A DNA stretch of 64,000 bases, from contig NC_071389.1 of assembly GCF_022682495.2 (NCBI RefSeq), forward strand, positions 10,593,199 to 10,657,198, given 5' to 3'. This DNA is from Desmodus rotundus (Eukaryota > Chordata > Mammalia > Chiroptera > Phyllostomidae). The position numbers were made by a program, and so were the translations under genes. The first letter of the stretch is position 1; every line of letters starts with the position of its first letter. The notes under the pieces are model-generated. The model searched no databases. It had not been told where the DNA came from and worked only from the letters and a program-made list of their open reading frames with translations. Of this stretch, positions 10,560 through 22,549 are shown piece by piece.

Positions 10560-13370
10560 GCTCAGTGGTGGCCAGGCCCAGGCCTTCCTGGCTGTCACCA
10601 GCCTCTCAGCACCTCTCAGCTTTGCTTTTCCCTGTCTGAGTCACTCTCAGGCCCCATGTGGTGACGGGGTGCTCCAGGCCCACAGCTTGAGGTCTCAAGG
10701 ACCAGCAGAAAAGACAGCTGCCTCTCTCCGCAGCCCCAGCTTATGAGTCTCCTCCCATTTCATGTCCTCCAATTGGGCCATGGAGTATCACCAAGGCCCA
10801 CTTCTGCAGCCCAGGAAGGCCACGCTTCCATGGATCCAGCCTCAGCCCCCTGCAGACCCCTGGTGCAAGGCTAGGGGTAGGGAGGCTAGGGGTGGGGATC
10901 AGGGGTGCCACTCCCAGAACAGGAGTGATGGGGCCCAAGAAAGAGCCAAACAACTCACGCCCACCCATGGAGACAGGGGGATGTTTGGAACACATGGCCC
11001 CGGCCGCCTTGGGACAGAACAGTGTGGGTAGTTAGTTCTGTGCCAACCTCCCCTCAGCCGGACGCTCTCTTGCAGGTACGGGTCCTGCCACCCCCTGATC
11101 TCCTGTGCCATGCTCCTACTCAAAGATAGGCATGCTGAAAACCCAGCCCGGAAATTATAGGAAAAAATAATATTTAAAGGCACTTATGGAAGATCCTCAG
11201 AAGGCCCTTCGAATGTCAAACAGCTGTGAGCCAACCCTAATTTGATGAACTACATGTTAATGAATCCCAGACATGCAGATTAAATTCTCTTTAGATTGCA
11301 CGTGGTTTTAAAATGTATTTCTCTCCGGCGTGTCTGGTGGGAAACAAGGTTAACAAAACACCTGTGAGGCCGGTCCGCTGATCTGGGGGTCTGGGAGCTG
11401 AAGATGGCCCTGGCTCCGGCCCCGGGGGGCCACAAGCCGGGTAAGGAAAGACACACAGACAGACAGGCTGGTGTCGGCGCAGACCAGCACAAGCAAGGGC
11501 ACACTGTGAGCGCGGTTTGCTGTGGGTGGCTCTTTCACTTCGCAAACATGTGCTGGGGCGCGGGGATGCAGCAGCGAAGAGGAAAGCGCACACTCTGCCT
11601 CCACCCCTCCAAGCCCACCTCCAGTCACACTGGGACCTGGCGCCTTCTGTCCCCTTCACAACCGGCACAAAGGGGACAGACAATAAGCAGGGGGGCAGGT
11701 TGCTACCCAAGGTAGTTTCCAAGTCTAATCGTGGCGAAATGGGACGAGAAGCAGGTTGGGACGGGGGAGAGAAGAGAGAGGAGGTTGAGGAACGGAGAGA
11801 ACTGTGGGAAGGCTGGGGGATCAGCAAGAACGAAGGCTCTGGTGTCAGAACAGGCCCGGCCAGTTCAGAAATGGAAGCAGGCCCAGGGCACAGGGATGCC
11901 AGGTGACAGACATGCAAAGCGGGAACTCCATGGCGAGTGCATGAGTGTCCCGTCATCAGAACAGCAGCACGGTGACCTTCAGCGTGGTGCCAGGAGACCA
12001 CCAGAAGAGACAGGAGGAGAGATCTCACCCAGCCACCCCTGGGAAGTCAAGCAGGCACGCACATTCTGGAAGGAGGCACGGCTGGGCTGCTGGGGGCCAG
12101 TCACGTGGGTGAGTCCACTTTGGGGAGAGTCCTCAAGCCGTACGCCTATGTCTGTAGATACATTGTTCCTCCAGAAATGTTTACGGAAGTAAAAACTTCT
12201 GTGTGCAGCAACAGCAGTGCACTTTGTCCGAAAACACGTGCCAACCAAAAGACAGACCTTACTACAGTGGAGTGGTCGCGTGGGGGGAAGGGCACTGATG
12301 AGAGAACTGACGAAGAGACAGGCCCCCCACCCCGGAGCCCTCAGACTGACACGTACCGGCGACACTCTCGGCAGCCCTGTGGTCTTGGCAGAGCTGACGT
12401 TCAGGTGGAGAGGGGCGCCCGGTAGCCCTGTTTGACCAATACGTTAACGGAGCTCCTGATGGTGAGTGAATGAACGAGCGAACACACAAGAACCCACATG
12501 CCCTGGCTGCTGGCTGCAGGGGGGAAGCTGAGGAGGCAAGTTTCGAAGGTCAGCGCTGGGTGTTTTCTCCACCTCTGCAGGTGGAACTGGCCCCGCCCCT
12601 CGCCGCTCCCAGCCCACCTCCGGTCAAGGTAGGATGTGGCACCTTCCATCACTTTCACAGCCTGCAGGTGCCAGGGACAGGCGGCCAACAGCCAGCAGCC
12701 CCGGGGAGCCGGGTGACAACATGACAGATTAGGAGCGCTGTGGAGCCCAGCCGCCAGAATGACAAAGGGAAGGAGATGATAACTTTCCCTGTCCCCTATC
12801 TATTTTTATTTCTCTCTGAACCTTGAAAGACAGCGTTCGGCACGTCACTCCGCTGCTGATAGAGATGTGAAGTGTCCTGAGTGCTTATGGATGTCCCAGC
12901 CCTGAGTTAGGGACGGAGGTGAGAGGTGGGCTGGGGTGGGGGAGGAAAGGGCCCAGCCCCAGCTCCAGCCCCTTGGAGTGGGGAGAAGCTCTTCAGTGGA
13001 GCAGGGGAGGCTGCGGGCTGGTGGGGGGGGGGGAGGAAGGAGCCCCGGGCCACACTGGTGAGGGCACTTCTGTCACTGAGTGGCTGTGACCTCAGCAAAC
13101 CCTCCCAGGGCTTGGTTCCCCCATCTATAATAGAAGTGGGGTCACCCCAGCCCCTCCCCGGCCCTGGGAGCTGGGGAGGATCTGAGAACCTGCCCCAGAT
13201 GTTCAGCCGACCATCCGGTCGATTATCCTGAGACAGATTCCTCCTGGGTGTCCCCCTAGGACCTCAGCCCCTTTGCTCCCTGGCCCCTGTGGCCGCCGGA
13301 GTCTCCACTGTGTTGAGGGCAGACTCTGCCCATTGGGGATGAGGCTGGGCTGGGGCTAAGTCCCAGCGCC
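10560..13370. other. Intergenic sequence; weak L2-like segment and one repeat-free AT-rich island
   Basis: The segment 11545-11960 weakly resembles antisense L2 (gatgcagcagcgaagaggaa, acagacaataagcagg). The island at 11150-11340 is listed separately. A poly-G run lies at 13023-13033. No coding exon is supported. Confidence 0.45.
11150..11340. promoter_or_regulatory. Candidate regulatory island upstream of PAX7
   Basis: A repeat-free AT-rich patch within GC-rich sequence. It holds an E-box cagctg, cctaatttgatga, catgttaatgaat, gcagattaaat and cacgtgg within about 110 bp. Enhancer function is inferred from motif clustering only. Confidence 0.3.
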
Positions 13371-13379
13371 TCCATTCTC

Positions 13380-13530
13380 CAGCGTGTAAACTACATGGGT
13401 CACTTCACCTCGCTGGGCCTCAGTCTTCTCATCTGTCCAGTGGGAACAAGAGTGTCCCGTTGCTGAGCATCACTGGTGAAAGGCTGGCATCTGTTAAACG
13501 CTTGTCATGGGGCATCAGGCCCATAATAGG
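13380..13530 (+). repeat. MIR SINE
   Basis: gggtcacttcacctcgctgg, then cctcagtcttctcatctgtcc and a decayed 3' part. Confidence 0.75.
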
Positions 13531-13734
13531 CACCTTCGGGTGGGGGTCACTGTGACCTTGTAGGAAAAAACTGTCCTGGGCTGAGAGTGAGCCAATGAGG
13601 CCCTGGGGTGCGACATTTAAGGAGGCTCCAAGAGTGAACGCCTCCTTAAATTTTGCTCCGCTACCCCTGCCTTAGTCTGACAGTGAGTCAGACAGGTCAG
13701 CTGGCCCCAAAGCCTGCGCTGAAGCAGGATGGCA

Positions 13735-13860
13735 GGGAAGCTCCCAGTATTTATTAGGTGCCTACTGAATGCCAGGTACTGGCGTGCTCAGGGTCCAAGG
13801 TTACTTAGGTGCCCAGGCGTCCTCACGGAAGGAGACAGGCTCAGAGAGGCTGCATCCATC
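13735..13860 (-). repeat. L2/MIR-type fragment, antisense
   Basis: agtatttattaggtgcctac followed by tgaatgccaggtact and a MIR-like aggctcagagaggc. Confidence 0.6.
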
Positions 13861-13864
13861 AGTT

Positions 13865-15285
13865 TCCCAGGTCCCTGGCCTGAAAGGGGCAGTGTCCCGA
13901 CCTGAGCCCGGTCTCCAGTGTTCCCCAGGTGAGTCTTAGCCTTCATGCCCTCCTATCTCCAGCACCTGCGCTGTCTCAGCTGGCATCCTTCAGGGGAAGG
14001 TGCAGAAAGGGGCGGGGCTGAGGGTCCCTCTGCACACATGCCCCACCTCTGGACCACTGGGGTTCCTCCTCTTGGTGCCCCAAGTCCTCTCTGCTACTTG
14101 GACTGGCCACTCCTACTTCTGGCCCAGGTCTGGAGAGAAGATTGAGACCATTCCTATCCTCCTGATATTTCCTGCCGGGCAGGAGAGTGGACAGGGGTCA
14201 CCCTCTCTGGGCTCAGGTGCCTGCTGCCACCCTGAGCCAGGAGCAAGGATGGGGAGCTAGCACTGTGGGGACCCTGCTTCTTTCCTCCCTGGCACACCCT
14301 GTAATCTGAGGTTATCCTGTCATAGATCAGTGAATTATTTTGTTTTTCTTTTAGCTTTTGCTCATCTTTTTATTACCAACGCCTGGCATATATTTAGCAC
14401 TCAATAAATACTAATAAGTGGATAATTCATACTAAAGATAATGAAATGCTTCCTAGTGAATGTTAATTGCTTGCTTCCCCCCAGCATGTCAGCTCCCGCC
14501 TGGTCACACTGCATCCCTGAGGCGTAAATCCGCACCTGTCTGCCTCGCACTAGAACCTTAATAAATATTTGCTGAATGAGAAAGTGCCTCGGTGAAGGAT
14601 GTAAGGGTTCCTCCCATTTGCAGGTGAGGGAACAGAAGCTCATAGAATGAGCATTTAAACCCAGGACTTGGGGGCTGCAAGCTCTGCGTTGTCCTGCCCC
14701 TACACCAGGCCACCTCCTGGGGACCTTGCTTGAGAAGCGATGGTGCAGTACAAACCGGTGTGTCCAAATGAAATGCAAACGACAACACAGATGTCGCTGG
14801 GGCTGCCTGCACAATGTCCTGGCCTCTGGGATAGCTCTGGGAGACCCTGTAGGAAACCCTGCTGCAAGCTGGTCCCTCTGGGTGGCAGCTGAAGGTGGCG
14901 GTGAAAAGCCCCAGAGGCAGCAGTGGCCGGCCAGGTTGCGATGCTGGCACTGACCTCAGGTGGCACCTGTGGTCTGAGATCTTGGGGGAGGTGCTCTCTG
15001 TCCTATGGGTCTCCTGGGCAAAGGGAAGGAGAGAAAGGAGAAGGCTCTGCTTAAAATCAGTGTCTCTGTCCTGCCATGTGGGCATGCAGACTTCCTGGGG
15101 CTGGCTGGCTGCAGAGGGGTCCAATCCTAAAGGGGCAGGACCACCAGGGGCCCGAGGGCACTTACCTAGGGTTTCCTCACTTTAGCATAGCGTATAGTAA
15201 CAAAGGGAGTCAGGGGTGCAGCCCTAGAAGTGGGAGAAGCTCGCCTTCTCCCCTCAGCAGCCTCTGAGACCCGCACAGTTCCAAA
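13865..15285. other. Intergenic sequence with scattered MIR/L2 termini
   Basis: The 3'-end scraps cgcctggcatatatttagca (14380 region) and aataaatatttgctgaatga (14560 region) mark old L2/MIR copies. The rest is unrecognised. Confidence 0.5.
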
Positions 15286-15289
15286 ACAT

Positions 15290-15425
15290 GCCAATCCACC
15301 ACTTCCCAGTACAAACAGGGAAACTGAGCTCCAAGAAACCCGGGGAGGGGCAACTTGCCCAAGGTCACGAAGAGAGAAAGGACTGGCACTCGAGTCTCCT
15401 GACCTACCCTCCGGGACATCCATTA
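15290..15425 (-). repeat. MIR SINE, antisense
   Basis: aaacagggaaactgagctcc, then caacttgcccaaggtcacga and ggactggcactcgagtctcc. Confidence 0.75.
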
Positions 15426-15894
15426 TGGCTGGGGGTGGGGGAGCAGCAGCGAGCTATGGATGAAGGTCTGGGAGTGTGCAGGGTCTGGCAAAAATCTGTT
15501 CCGCTGGCCAGCCCTGCCCGACAGGTGCCCAGTGCATGGGGACCCAGCTTTACCCAGGCCTTTGGCGCTGCTGCCCCCTGGTGGTCACTGGCTTCATTCT
15601 CTAACTCCAGGTCCCTGACAGCTCTTGACTGGTCCAGGGAGGGGACTGTGGGAACAACCAGAATATGGGGGAATGAGGGATCAGGGAAGGGAAAGATGGT
15701 GACAGAGTCACAGAAAGAGATAGAGGTTTGGCCTTCTCCCTTCTACACCCCGCCCCCACACACAGGAAGATGCTGGAAAGAGTTCCTGGGGGGTGCACAG
15801 AAGCCAATCAGTGTGGGGTCTCGGAGAACACAGTGCTTCAGTCCCACCGTGGTGGGTTGTAAATGGCAGCAAGCCTTTGGCATTCCTGCTGCCC

Positions 15895-16210
15895 GAGCAG
15901 GAGCTGTTTCCCCTTGACTTTGGCCATCCCTGGACTCACGCTGACCAATAGAAGGCAGCATAAGTAACACCGGGTGCGTCCTAAGCTGGATCACAGGTCG
16001 GCAGCCTTCACCTTTGCTTCTTAGAGCTCCCTGGGACCCAGCCACCATGTCACCTGGTAAAGCGACCATGTGGCAGAACACCACGGCATCCCAGCAGACA
16101 GCCCCTGCTGGGCCCTCAGCCAAAATCCAGCACGGACAGCTGCCAGGCACGCCAGCCACCCCGGGCATTCTAGCCCCAGCGCAGCTTGCACGCAACTGCA
16201 CCCTGGCCAA
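15895..16210 (+). repeat. LTR fragment, ERVL/MaLR type
   Basis: ccccttgactttggccatcc, then ctgaccaatagaaggcagca and gggacccagccaccatgt follow the order of the same LTR type seen at 9520-10010. Non-coding. Confidence 0.5.
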
Positions 16211-16324
16211 CTGTGTGCTGCCGAGCTGAGCACAGTCAGCCCGCATGCATGGGGGACAGCACATGAGGGTGATTCGGCCATGAAATTTTGCTTATCTTAT
16301 TATGCAGAACTTCGCCCCTCAGCA

Positions 16325-16480
16325 GCTATGTGAACTTGGGCTTGTCTTGGCCTCTCTAAGCTTCAGTTTCTGCACAGAGTAACAGTGTCCAGAATTGTTG
16401 TAGGGATTTGGTGAGATGGGCTGTGCAAAGCCCCGAGGAGCCAGAGCCCACTAATCACTAACATGTTTTGAGCTCCCTGG
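16325..16480 (+). repeat. MIR SINE
   Basis: gctatgtgaacttgggcttg, tctaagcttcagtttctgca and ttgttgtagggatttggtga. Confidence 0.8.
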
Positions 16481-16484
16481 AGCC

Positions 16485-16680
16485 AGGTGGTACGCTCAGT
16501 GCTTTGCACACACCATCTTATTAAGCCTCATGGCAGCCATCTGAGGTGCTCACTTTTACAGATGGCAAAGCAGGTTTCCCCAACAAACACTCCCAGTTCG
16601 CAGGAAATAGGTATAGAGGGGACAAGTGGCTTGCCCAAAGCACTCAGCTGATAAAAAGAGCCAGGACTCAGTCCACATGG
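16485..16680 (-). repeat. MIR SINE, antisense
   Basis: catcttattaagcctcatgg, then cttttacagatggcaaagca and acaagtggcttgcccaaagc. Confidence 0.75.
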
Positions 16681-16703
16681 CAAACACAAAGGGAAAGATA
16701 GCC

Positions 16704-16860
16704 ATCACCATCATCACTATCCCCATCTTTATTATCACCGTCTCCGCCATCATCTCCATCATCATTATGCCATCAGCAACATCATCTCCATCATCACCAT
16801 CATTTTCACCGTTATCATCATCCTACCATCACCAGCACCGTCATCACTGGCATCAGCCAC
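16704..16860 (+). repeat. Interrupted (ATC)n trinucleotide repeat
   Basis: Dense catcatcaccatc-type units with many single-base interruptions over about 155 bp, so an old, decayed microsatellite. Confidence 0.9.
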
Positions 16861-17224
16861 ACCATGCTGTGTGTCCACAGGAAACTGGCTGGACCTCCCT
16901 CGGTCTGAGAAAAGTCTCTGGTCCTGGCTCCTCTGAATTCTGAGCTACTTCTAGGCTGCAGAGGAGGCATGGCCTGTCAGTCAGGGGTCACCGGGACAGT
17001 GACCTGCCCCGGGGTCACTGCTCATCATTGATGCCTTTGCCTGGTGGCCACCTGCCCAACCATCCAAAATACATAGGAGCCTGTCATCACAGACCCTTGG
17101 CGTCTTAGTGTCGGGCTCCGCGGCGTCACTCAGAATCATTCCATCTCTCCGGGTTCCTGATGACAATGCTACCACCTCTCAGCGGCCTACTATGCCCCAG
17201 GCTCAAGTCTACAAACTTCCCCGG

Positions 17225-17960
17225 GCGTGTGTTCCTTGAGCACCTTCTATGTGCTGGGCACCCTTGTGAGCACTTGGGAGACCACAATGAAAAAAACAAA
17301 GATCCCTGCCATTGTAGAGCTGATTTTCTAGACAGAAAAGAAAATAAAGAAAATAAAAATAATACTAAATCAGTACATTATACAGTAGCTGGTAAGTGCT
17401 GTGGAGAAGGGAAAGTCAAATGGGGCGAGGGGGCTGGTATTGCCTGGAGAGTTTCATCTTTTGTGAAGTGCTCAGGGCGGGCCTCAGTAAAAGGCGATGT
17501 TTAGCAAAGCCTTGGAGGAGACAAGGGGCAGAGCCAAGCAGATATATGGAGAAGGCGCAGCCAGTGCAAAGGCCCGGAGGCAGGAAGGAGCTGCTGTGTT
17601 CCAGAACAGCACTAGGGCTCGAGCGGCTGGAACCGGGAGGAAGAAGCCAGAGACAGGGCCCTGTAGGACTTTGCCTCTACGCTGGGGCCGCGGCAGGGTG
17701 CTGGGCAGAGCTGCACCAGGATCCAACTCACATGCTCCCTCGGGCTGCTGCCCCAAAGCGGATGTATGGAGTGGAAGCAGGGAGACCAATGAGGAGGCTT
17801 CCCGGGGATGCCGGTACAGGTCAGTGTGGGCTGAGGCCAGGGCAGTCCCAGTGGCGGTGGGGGGAGCGGTCAAGCCTGGGCATTTGGAAGGCAGAGCCCA
17901 GACGGGACTCCTGGCAGATGGGATGTGGCTTTATTTCAGTGTCACAGCCCCTCGGAGAGG
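17225..17960 (-). repeat. L2 LINE fragment, antisense (one of the longest here)
   Basis: Runs through gagcaccttctatgtgctgg, atccctgccattgtagagct, ggtaagtgctgtggagaagg, gtgcaaaggcccggaggcag, gggccctgtaggactttg and gcagggagaccaatgaggag. This order matches the reverse complement of the L2 ORF2 3' region and UTR. No intact reading frame. Confidence 0.85.
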
Positions 17961-18479
17961 CAGGCGTGATCAGTCAGCAGAGGCTGAGAACTTAGTGAGG
18001 TCACTCGCTGCTGCTGGCTCGGGGAGATGGCAGCCCAGGGTGGCTCTGCTATGGCATGGGCTGGGGGGCCTGGGCAGGGGCAGTGATGGGGGCTGACACC
18101 TGCCTGCCCGGCCCCCCATAAAGTGAGCTGGAGCATGAAGCAATGGCTTGTTAACGGCCCGGAGCTCAGAGCAGCCATGTCCCCCACAGTTTATAAACTC
18201 CTAACAACGCCGTGGTCACAGCCACACAGCCCTGCCTCCTTCAGCTGAGAACGGATGGGCTGTCCTGGGGGAAAGGCAACAGGCTGCTGGCGTGTATCTG
18301 AGCTGGGCTGTCCCTGGACTCCCATGGCCCAGCCCACTCCCCTGGAGCCCCTGCTCCAAGGAGTCAGCCCGAGGCCACACCCCCACTTCCCATCCCTGCC
18401 TCATTGCTCCGCCTCCCTTTCCTCACTCTCCAAGAAAGCCCACTGGTTGGGGTACAGGAGAGGACGAGGCTCATGTCTG

Positions 18480-18985
18480 GCAGAACCTACTAGGTGCCAG
18501 GCCCTACCTGCGACCACCACAGCATCCCCATAAGGTCAACATCACGGCCCCCACTGGACAGAGGGACAAACCGAAGGGACTTACCCAAGGTTCCCGAGCC
18601 GGCACCCCACCCCTGCCCTCTGAGCCCAGGTGGTCCCCAGCCCTTGGTGCACGATGGATAAATGGCATCAAGTGGCACCAAAGTATGTGTGCCAATGTGT
18701 GACACCCAGACGTCACCCCGCCCTGGCCCGACCCTAGCACTCTGCATGTGGGACCAGAATCCAGACGGCACTGCTCCCTGCTTTCCCCGGGTGTCTCCTC
18801 TCCTCCACTCAGTCAGCAAGCGCTCCTCGTGCGGCCGGCAACCCGCATACTCTCTCTGCACTCGCCCAGCAGTGTTAGGAGAGGTGTATTTTTTCCCTTA
18901 CAAGTGAGGAAACTGAGGCACAGGAGGGCTAAGGAGCTTGCCCCAGGTCACACGGATGGTAGGCTTTGAGCTCACATCTTTCCAA
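18480..18985 (-). repeat. Two MIR fragments, antisense (about 18480-18610 and 18880-18985)
   Basis: The first reads ctggacagagggacaaaccg and gggacttacccaaggt. The second reads caagtgaggaaactgaggca and gagcttgccccaggtcacac. Confidence 0.75.
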
Positions 18986-18989
18986 CTGG

Positions 18990-20075
18990 AACCCACTACC
19001 CTACCAGGCTTCCCCCCAGCAGATCTAGGATGCTTGCCCCCCCAAGGCCCTTACTCACTCCAGAGCACGGAGCTCTATCCAGGTCCCCCGGGGAGGTGGG
19101 TGCCTGCAGCCACTGGGATAGAGGCAGCTGGGGTAGTCCCCATCCCCACCCTTGGGGTCTGGATAGACTCTACCCACCCCCAGACAATGTCCAGAGGGAT
19201 AGGGGAGCCCCCAACCCTCAGGAGCTCACCACCGGATACCTGGAGGGACATTCCAAGGGGCACAGGCATCCAGGGTCCAAGCAGGCCCTATTCAACCCAC
19301 ACCTGTGACCGGCGGGGCCCTGGCGCCACCTGGTGCACTTCCGCAGCCCTGCAGTTGGCACACCCGCAGGTGGACACAGGCTGGGCTTGGAAACCCAGCT
19401 TTCCCGCCCTTCCACACCACCCTTGGTTTTTGCTACCTGCACCCACACACCATCTGGACCGTTATTTACCACATATGCTGTTCTTTACATTAACTCAGCG
19501 ATTTCCCACCTGTGTGCTGCAAGAATTGTTAAAACATGCAATACTATTTAGTCAGGTTTTTTCTTTTTTTTTTTTTAACAATATCCGACGATGGTATTGT
19601 CAAATTAAAGCAAAAAATGAAAACAGCCAACACAACAATAGCCGTCCAGTATGAATGAGTCAAAATTATACCCATTTTTGTCAGATTGGCAAAAAATATT
19701 ATATATCTTGTGGTGTGCCGCAGAATGTTAGTCATTAGCTTATGTGTGCAACGAGATGAAAAAGGGTGAAAGTTGCCGCATTAACTCACTGTTTTACTTA
19801 GCTTCGTTGTAGGCAATAATTTCTGTGAAATCCCAAGTCTGGTGTGCTATTTGCATTTTTTCCTAATACACTTTAAAATAAATACTAAATACACAATTTC
19901 AAAAGTGGCGTTCCCGTGCCTGGTAAAATTGCCTCCCCCACTTGGGCAGCTCTGCTCCGTCCCATGCGGACCCCTCCTTCACCGGGTCAGTCAACAAGGG
20001 TGGAGCGCCTCCTGTGGAAGGAGGTGGACGCGGTCCCCATTCTCCCCAGTGGCAGACATTAATCAAAGAATCACA
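18990..20075. other. Intergenic sequence, no gene recognised
   Basis: GC-rich to 19480, then AT-rich with a T run near 19570. No repeat family was assigned with confidence. Confidence 0.45.
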
Positions 20076-20079
20076 AAAA

Positions 20080-20300
20080 TTAATATACAATTATGACTTA
20101 GCAATGTTATTAAGTTATAAAACTGTGAGGTTTGCTGTGAGGAAGTAGAGAACACTGGATGAGCCCACAATAAGGGGATTTGACCTGGGTGGGGAAGTAA
20201 GGGAGGGCTTCCTGGAGGAGGTGGTGCTTGAGCTAAGATCTGAAGGAAGAACAAAAGTTAATTCGGTGGAGAGGGAAGGAAAGAATGTTCTGGGCAGATT
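20080..20300 (-). repeat. L2 LINE fragment, antisense
   Basis: gggagggcttcctggaggag, gagctaagatctgaaggaag and gaatgttctgggcag match the L2 3' region in reverse. Confidence 0.7.
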
Positions 20301-20574
20301 TTAAAAAAACAAATGAACAACAACAACAAAAACCAGCATTTGCAAGATCTCTGAGGCAGGAGGGAGCCTTTTCCAGTTCTTAGTCCGCACCTTGGAAACA
20401 GCTCACTGCCCATGGCCAGGATGGGCATTCGGGCTGTGTGACCCCCTTCCTTTGCCTCCCTTGTCCTCAGCTGCAGCTTAACTCCCCGCCCAGGCCCCCA
20501 GCACTGCCAGGGGCTTTGGTCTCTTTCCTTTTCATCCTTGAAACCTTGTGGTTTTGCTCTCAGGGTCCTTGTTT

Positions 20575-20975
20575 CCAAATCAAGGGAACAGAATTTCAGA
20601 GACGCCAAGTTACTTTTCCAAAGTCACACAGCTTGGCAAAGCCAGACTTTGCACCTTACCCCGTGGCTGTGCTCTCTTCCTGTATCAGGCTGCCTCTCAA
20701 TAGTGTCCTAACTCTTGCTCCTATGCACCTCAAATCAGGACCTGGCACTAAGTCACTGAGCAAATCTGGGCAGGTGACTGCCCCTGTCTGAGCCTTAGTC
20801 TCCTCATCTGTAAAATAAGAAGGGTGTACAATAATAGGAGTTAACATGTATCAGGCCTCACACCAACTCTTTAAAGGGAACACGAGTGTTATTCCAGGGT
20901 GCAGTTGAGGGAACCCACTCAGAGAGGTTCGGTGACTTGTGCAAAGTCACCAGCTTCTATGTAGCAGAGCAGCAT
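20575..20975. repeat. Cluster of three MIR fragments
   Basis: Antisense at 20575-20665 (tttccaaagtcacacagctt), sense at 20735-20870 (ccttagtctcctcatctgta), antisense at 20875-20975 (actcagagaggttcggtgac). Confidence 0.7.
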
Positions 20976-20979
20976 GGCA

Positions 20980-21980
20980 CCACCTCTGAGGTCCTTCCTG
21001 GTAATGATATTCTGAGCTAGATTTTCCCAAGGAATTCCAGTTTGTCCCTGAAATGTCATCTGCCCCTGGCCCCTAATCAGTACTACCCATTTTAGCCCAC
21101 CACTTGCTGTCTATGGGCATGAATCTTCTCTCCAGAGAGGCAGGGGACCCAGGGTGCCACCTGCCCCACTCCACCAGGTCTACAGAAAGCCCAGCCTGTC
21201 CCTGCCTCCCAGCCACAGAGGCAACTGCCCTCATGGAGATACATCGATGCATTTAGAGACTCTGGGTGGGGGGCCCTTGGCTCTTCCTAAGGAGTCTCAT
21301 TCTTCCGGCCCCTGGTCAGTCCACAGGTTTGTTCCTGGCACCAGAAACATTTCATCACCAGCTCCGAGGCTCTCTGTCAAAGCTGCCTTCACATCCAGGC
21401 CCCTTTGGGAGCCCTGAGACACCTGGGCCGCACTCCTCTGGCCCCGGGGCCAGCCTGGCCCAGCAGGAAGGGGTGGAGCCAGCGCAGGAGTGCGGCTCTG
21501 GGTGGGGACCCAGCCAGAGCTCTGACAAACGCCTTCAGGAACAGAGTGTGTGCATACTTTGGCCAACTCGGGGAACAGAAGTATGCTGGCATGGCCCCTT
21601 CCATACAAGAGCCCCAGCCTGATGGGAGAGACGCAGCCTCTGCCTTCAGAGAACCCCTATCAGGTGGGGGAAACCGAGCTTCTGTTTTTGGTAGCCTCAG
21701 CCTCAAAGGAGTTGGGACACCAAGATGGAAACAGCATTAAAACAAAGCTACAAATCAACAAAAGCTAATAAATGCCAAGGACTCGGAGTCTGGGCTGGGT
21801 GAGCCAAGGGTCGGACAGGGGTTTGGAGTCAATCACAGCTGGCTCCCTGGGGGAGGCAAACACTGCACTGTATTTTGAGCAGGCACGCTGCGGACTAGCT
21901 GAAAGGATAAGGGCGAGCCTCTTGAGGAAAGGATAGCTCGTGCAAAAGCGCAACTCCTGGCGTGAGCTGCGCATTGTGCA
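20980..21980. other. Intergenic sequence, no gene recognised
   Basis: Mixed composition without a clear repeat or exon. Confidence 0.45.
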
Positions 21981-21984
21981 AAGC

Positions 21985-22330
21985 TGAGCAGTTGCATGTC
22001 ACTGAGCGCCTGCTATGTGCCAGCTCTGTCCTAGGGGCTGCATGGGCATCATTTCAGCTGGTCCTCACAGCCGCCCTGGGAGCCAGGTGCTACCGCAGCA
22101 TCGTCTCGGGTTAAGATGAGGAAGCTAAAGTCCAGAGAGGTTAAGTAACTCGCTCAAGGTCACAGCCAGTAAGTGATGAAGCTGCGAAGGGTCTAAGGAA
22201 GGCCCCAATCTAATCTCTCTGTTCCAGATGGCCCCTGAGGCTCAAAGAGGTGCAGAGACTTGCTCAGTGTCACACAGTGAATAAGGGCAGGGTCAGAGTG
22301 GGAGCTGACGTCATAGTGTTCTGGAATGCA
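21985..22330 (-). repeat. MIR fragments, antisense
   Basis: tgagcgcctgctatgtgcca, gatgaggaagctaaagtcca and aactcgctcaaggtcacagc, then a second copy with gatggcccctgaggctcaaa and gtgtcacacagtgaataag. Confidence 0.75.
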
Positions 22331-22549
22331 AGTCTAGGAAGGGACATCAGAAGTATGAAGCTCAACCTTCTGTACTCCTGATTAATCTGTGGGGCCAGGG
22401 CGGGGAGGGCATGGGACGGGGGAGGGCAGGCTTGGCTGGCAAGAGCAGCGTGGAGGACTGTCCTTGGCGAAGAGAAAAATGGCAGCCCCAACGGGGACGT
22501 CTTAGAGCAGCAGCGGCCACCGGCCAGAGGTTAAACACGGCCTAGTACT

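Noticed and set aside
11291..12028. 245-codon open frame on the minus strand
   Set aside because: No recognisable domain, Pro/Ser/Arg-rich as expected of antisense GC-rich DNA, overlaps L2-like sequence, and no splice or promoter context.
18938..19654. 238-codon open frame on the plus strand
   Set aside because: Low-complexity composition, begins inside a MIR and has no family resemblance.
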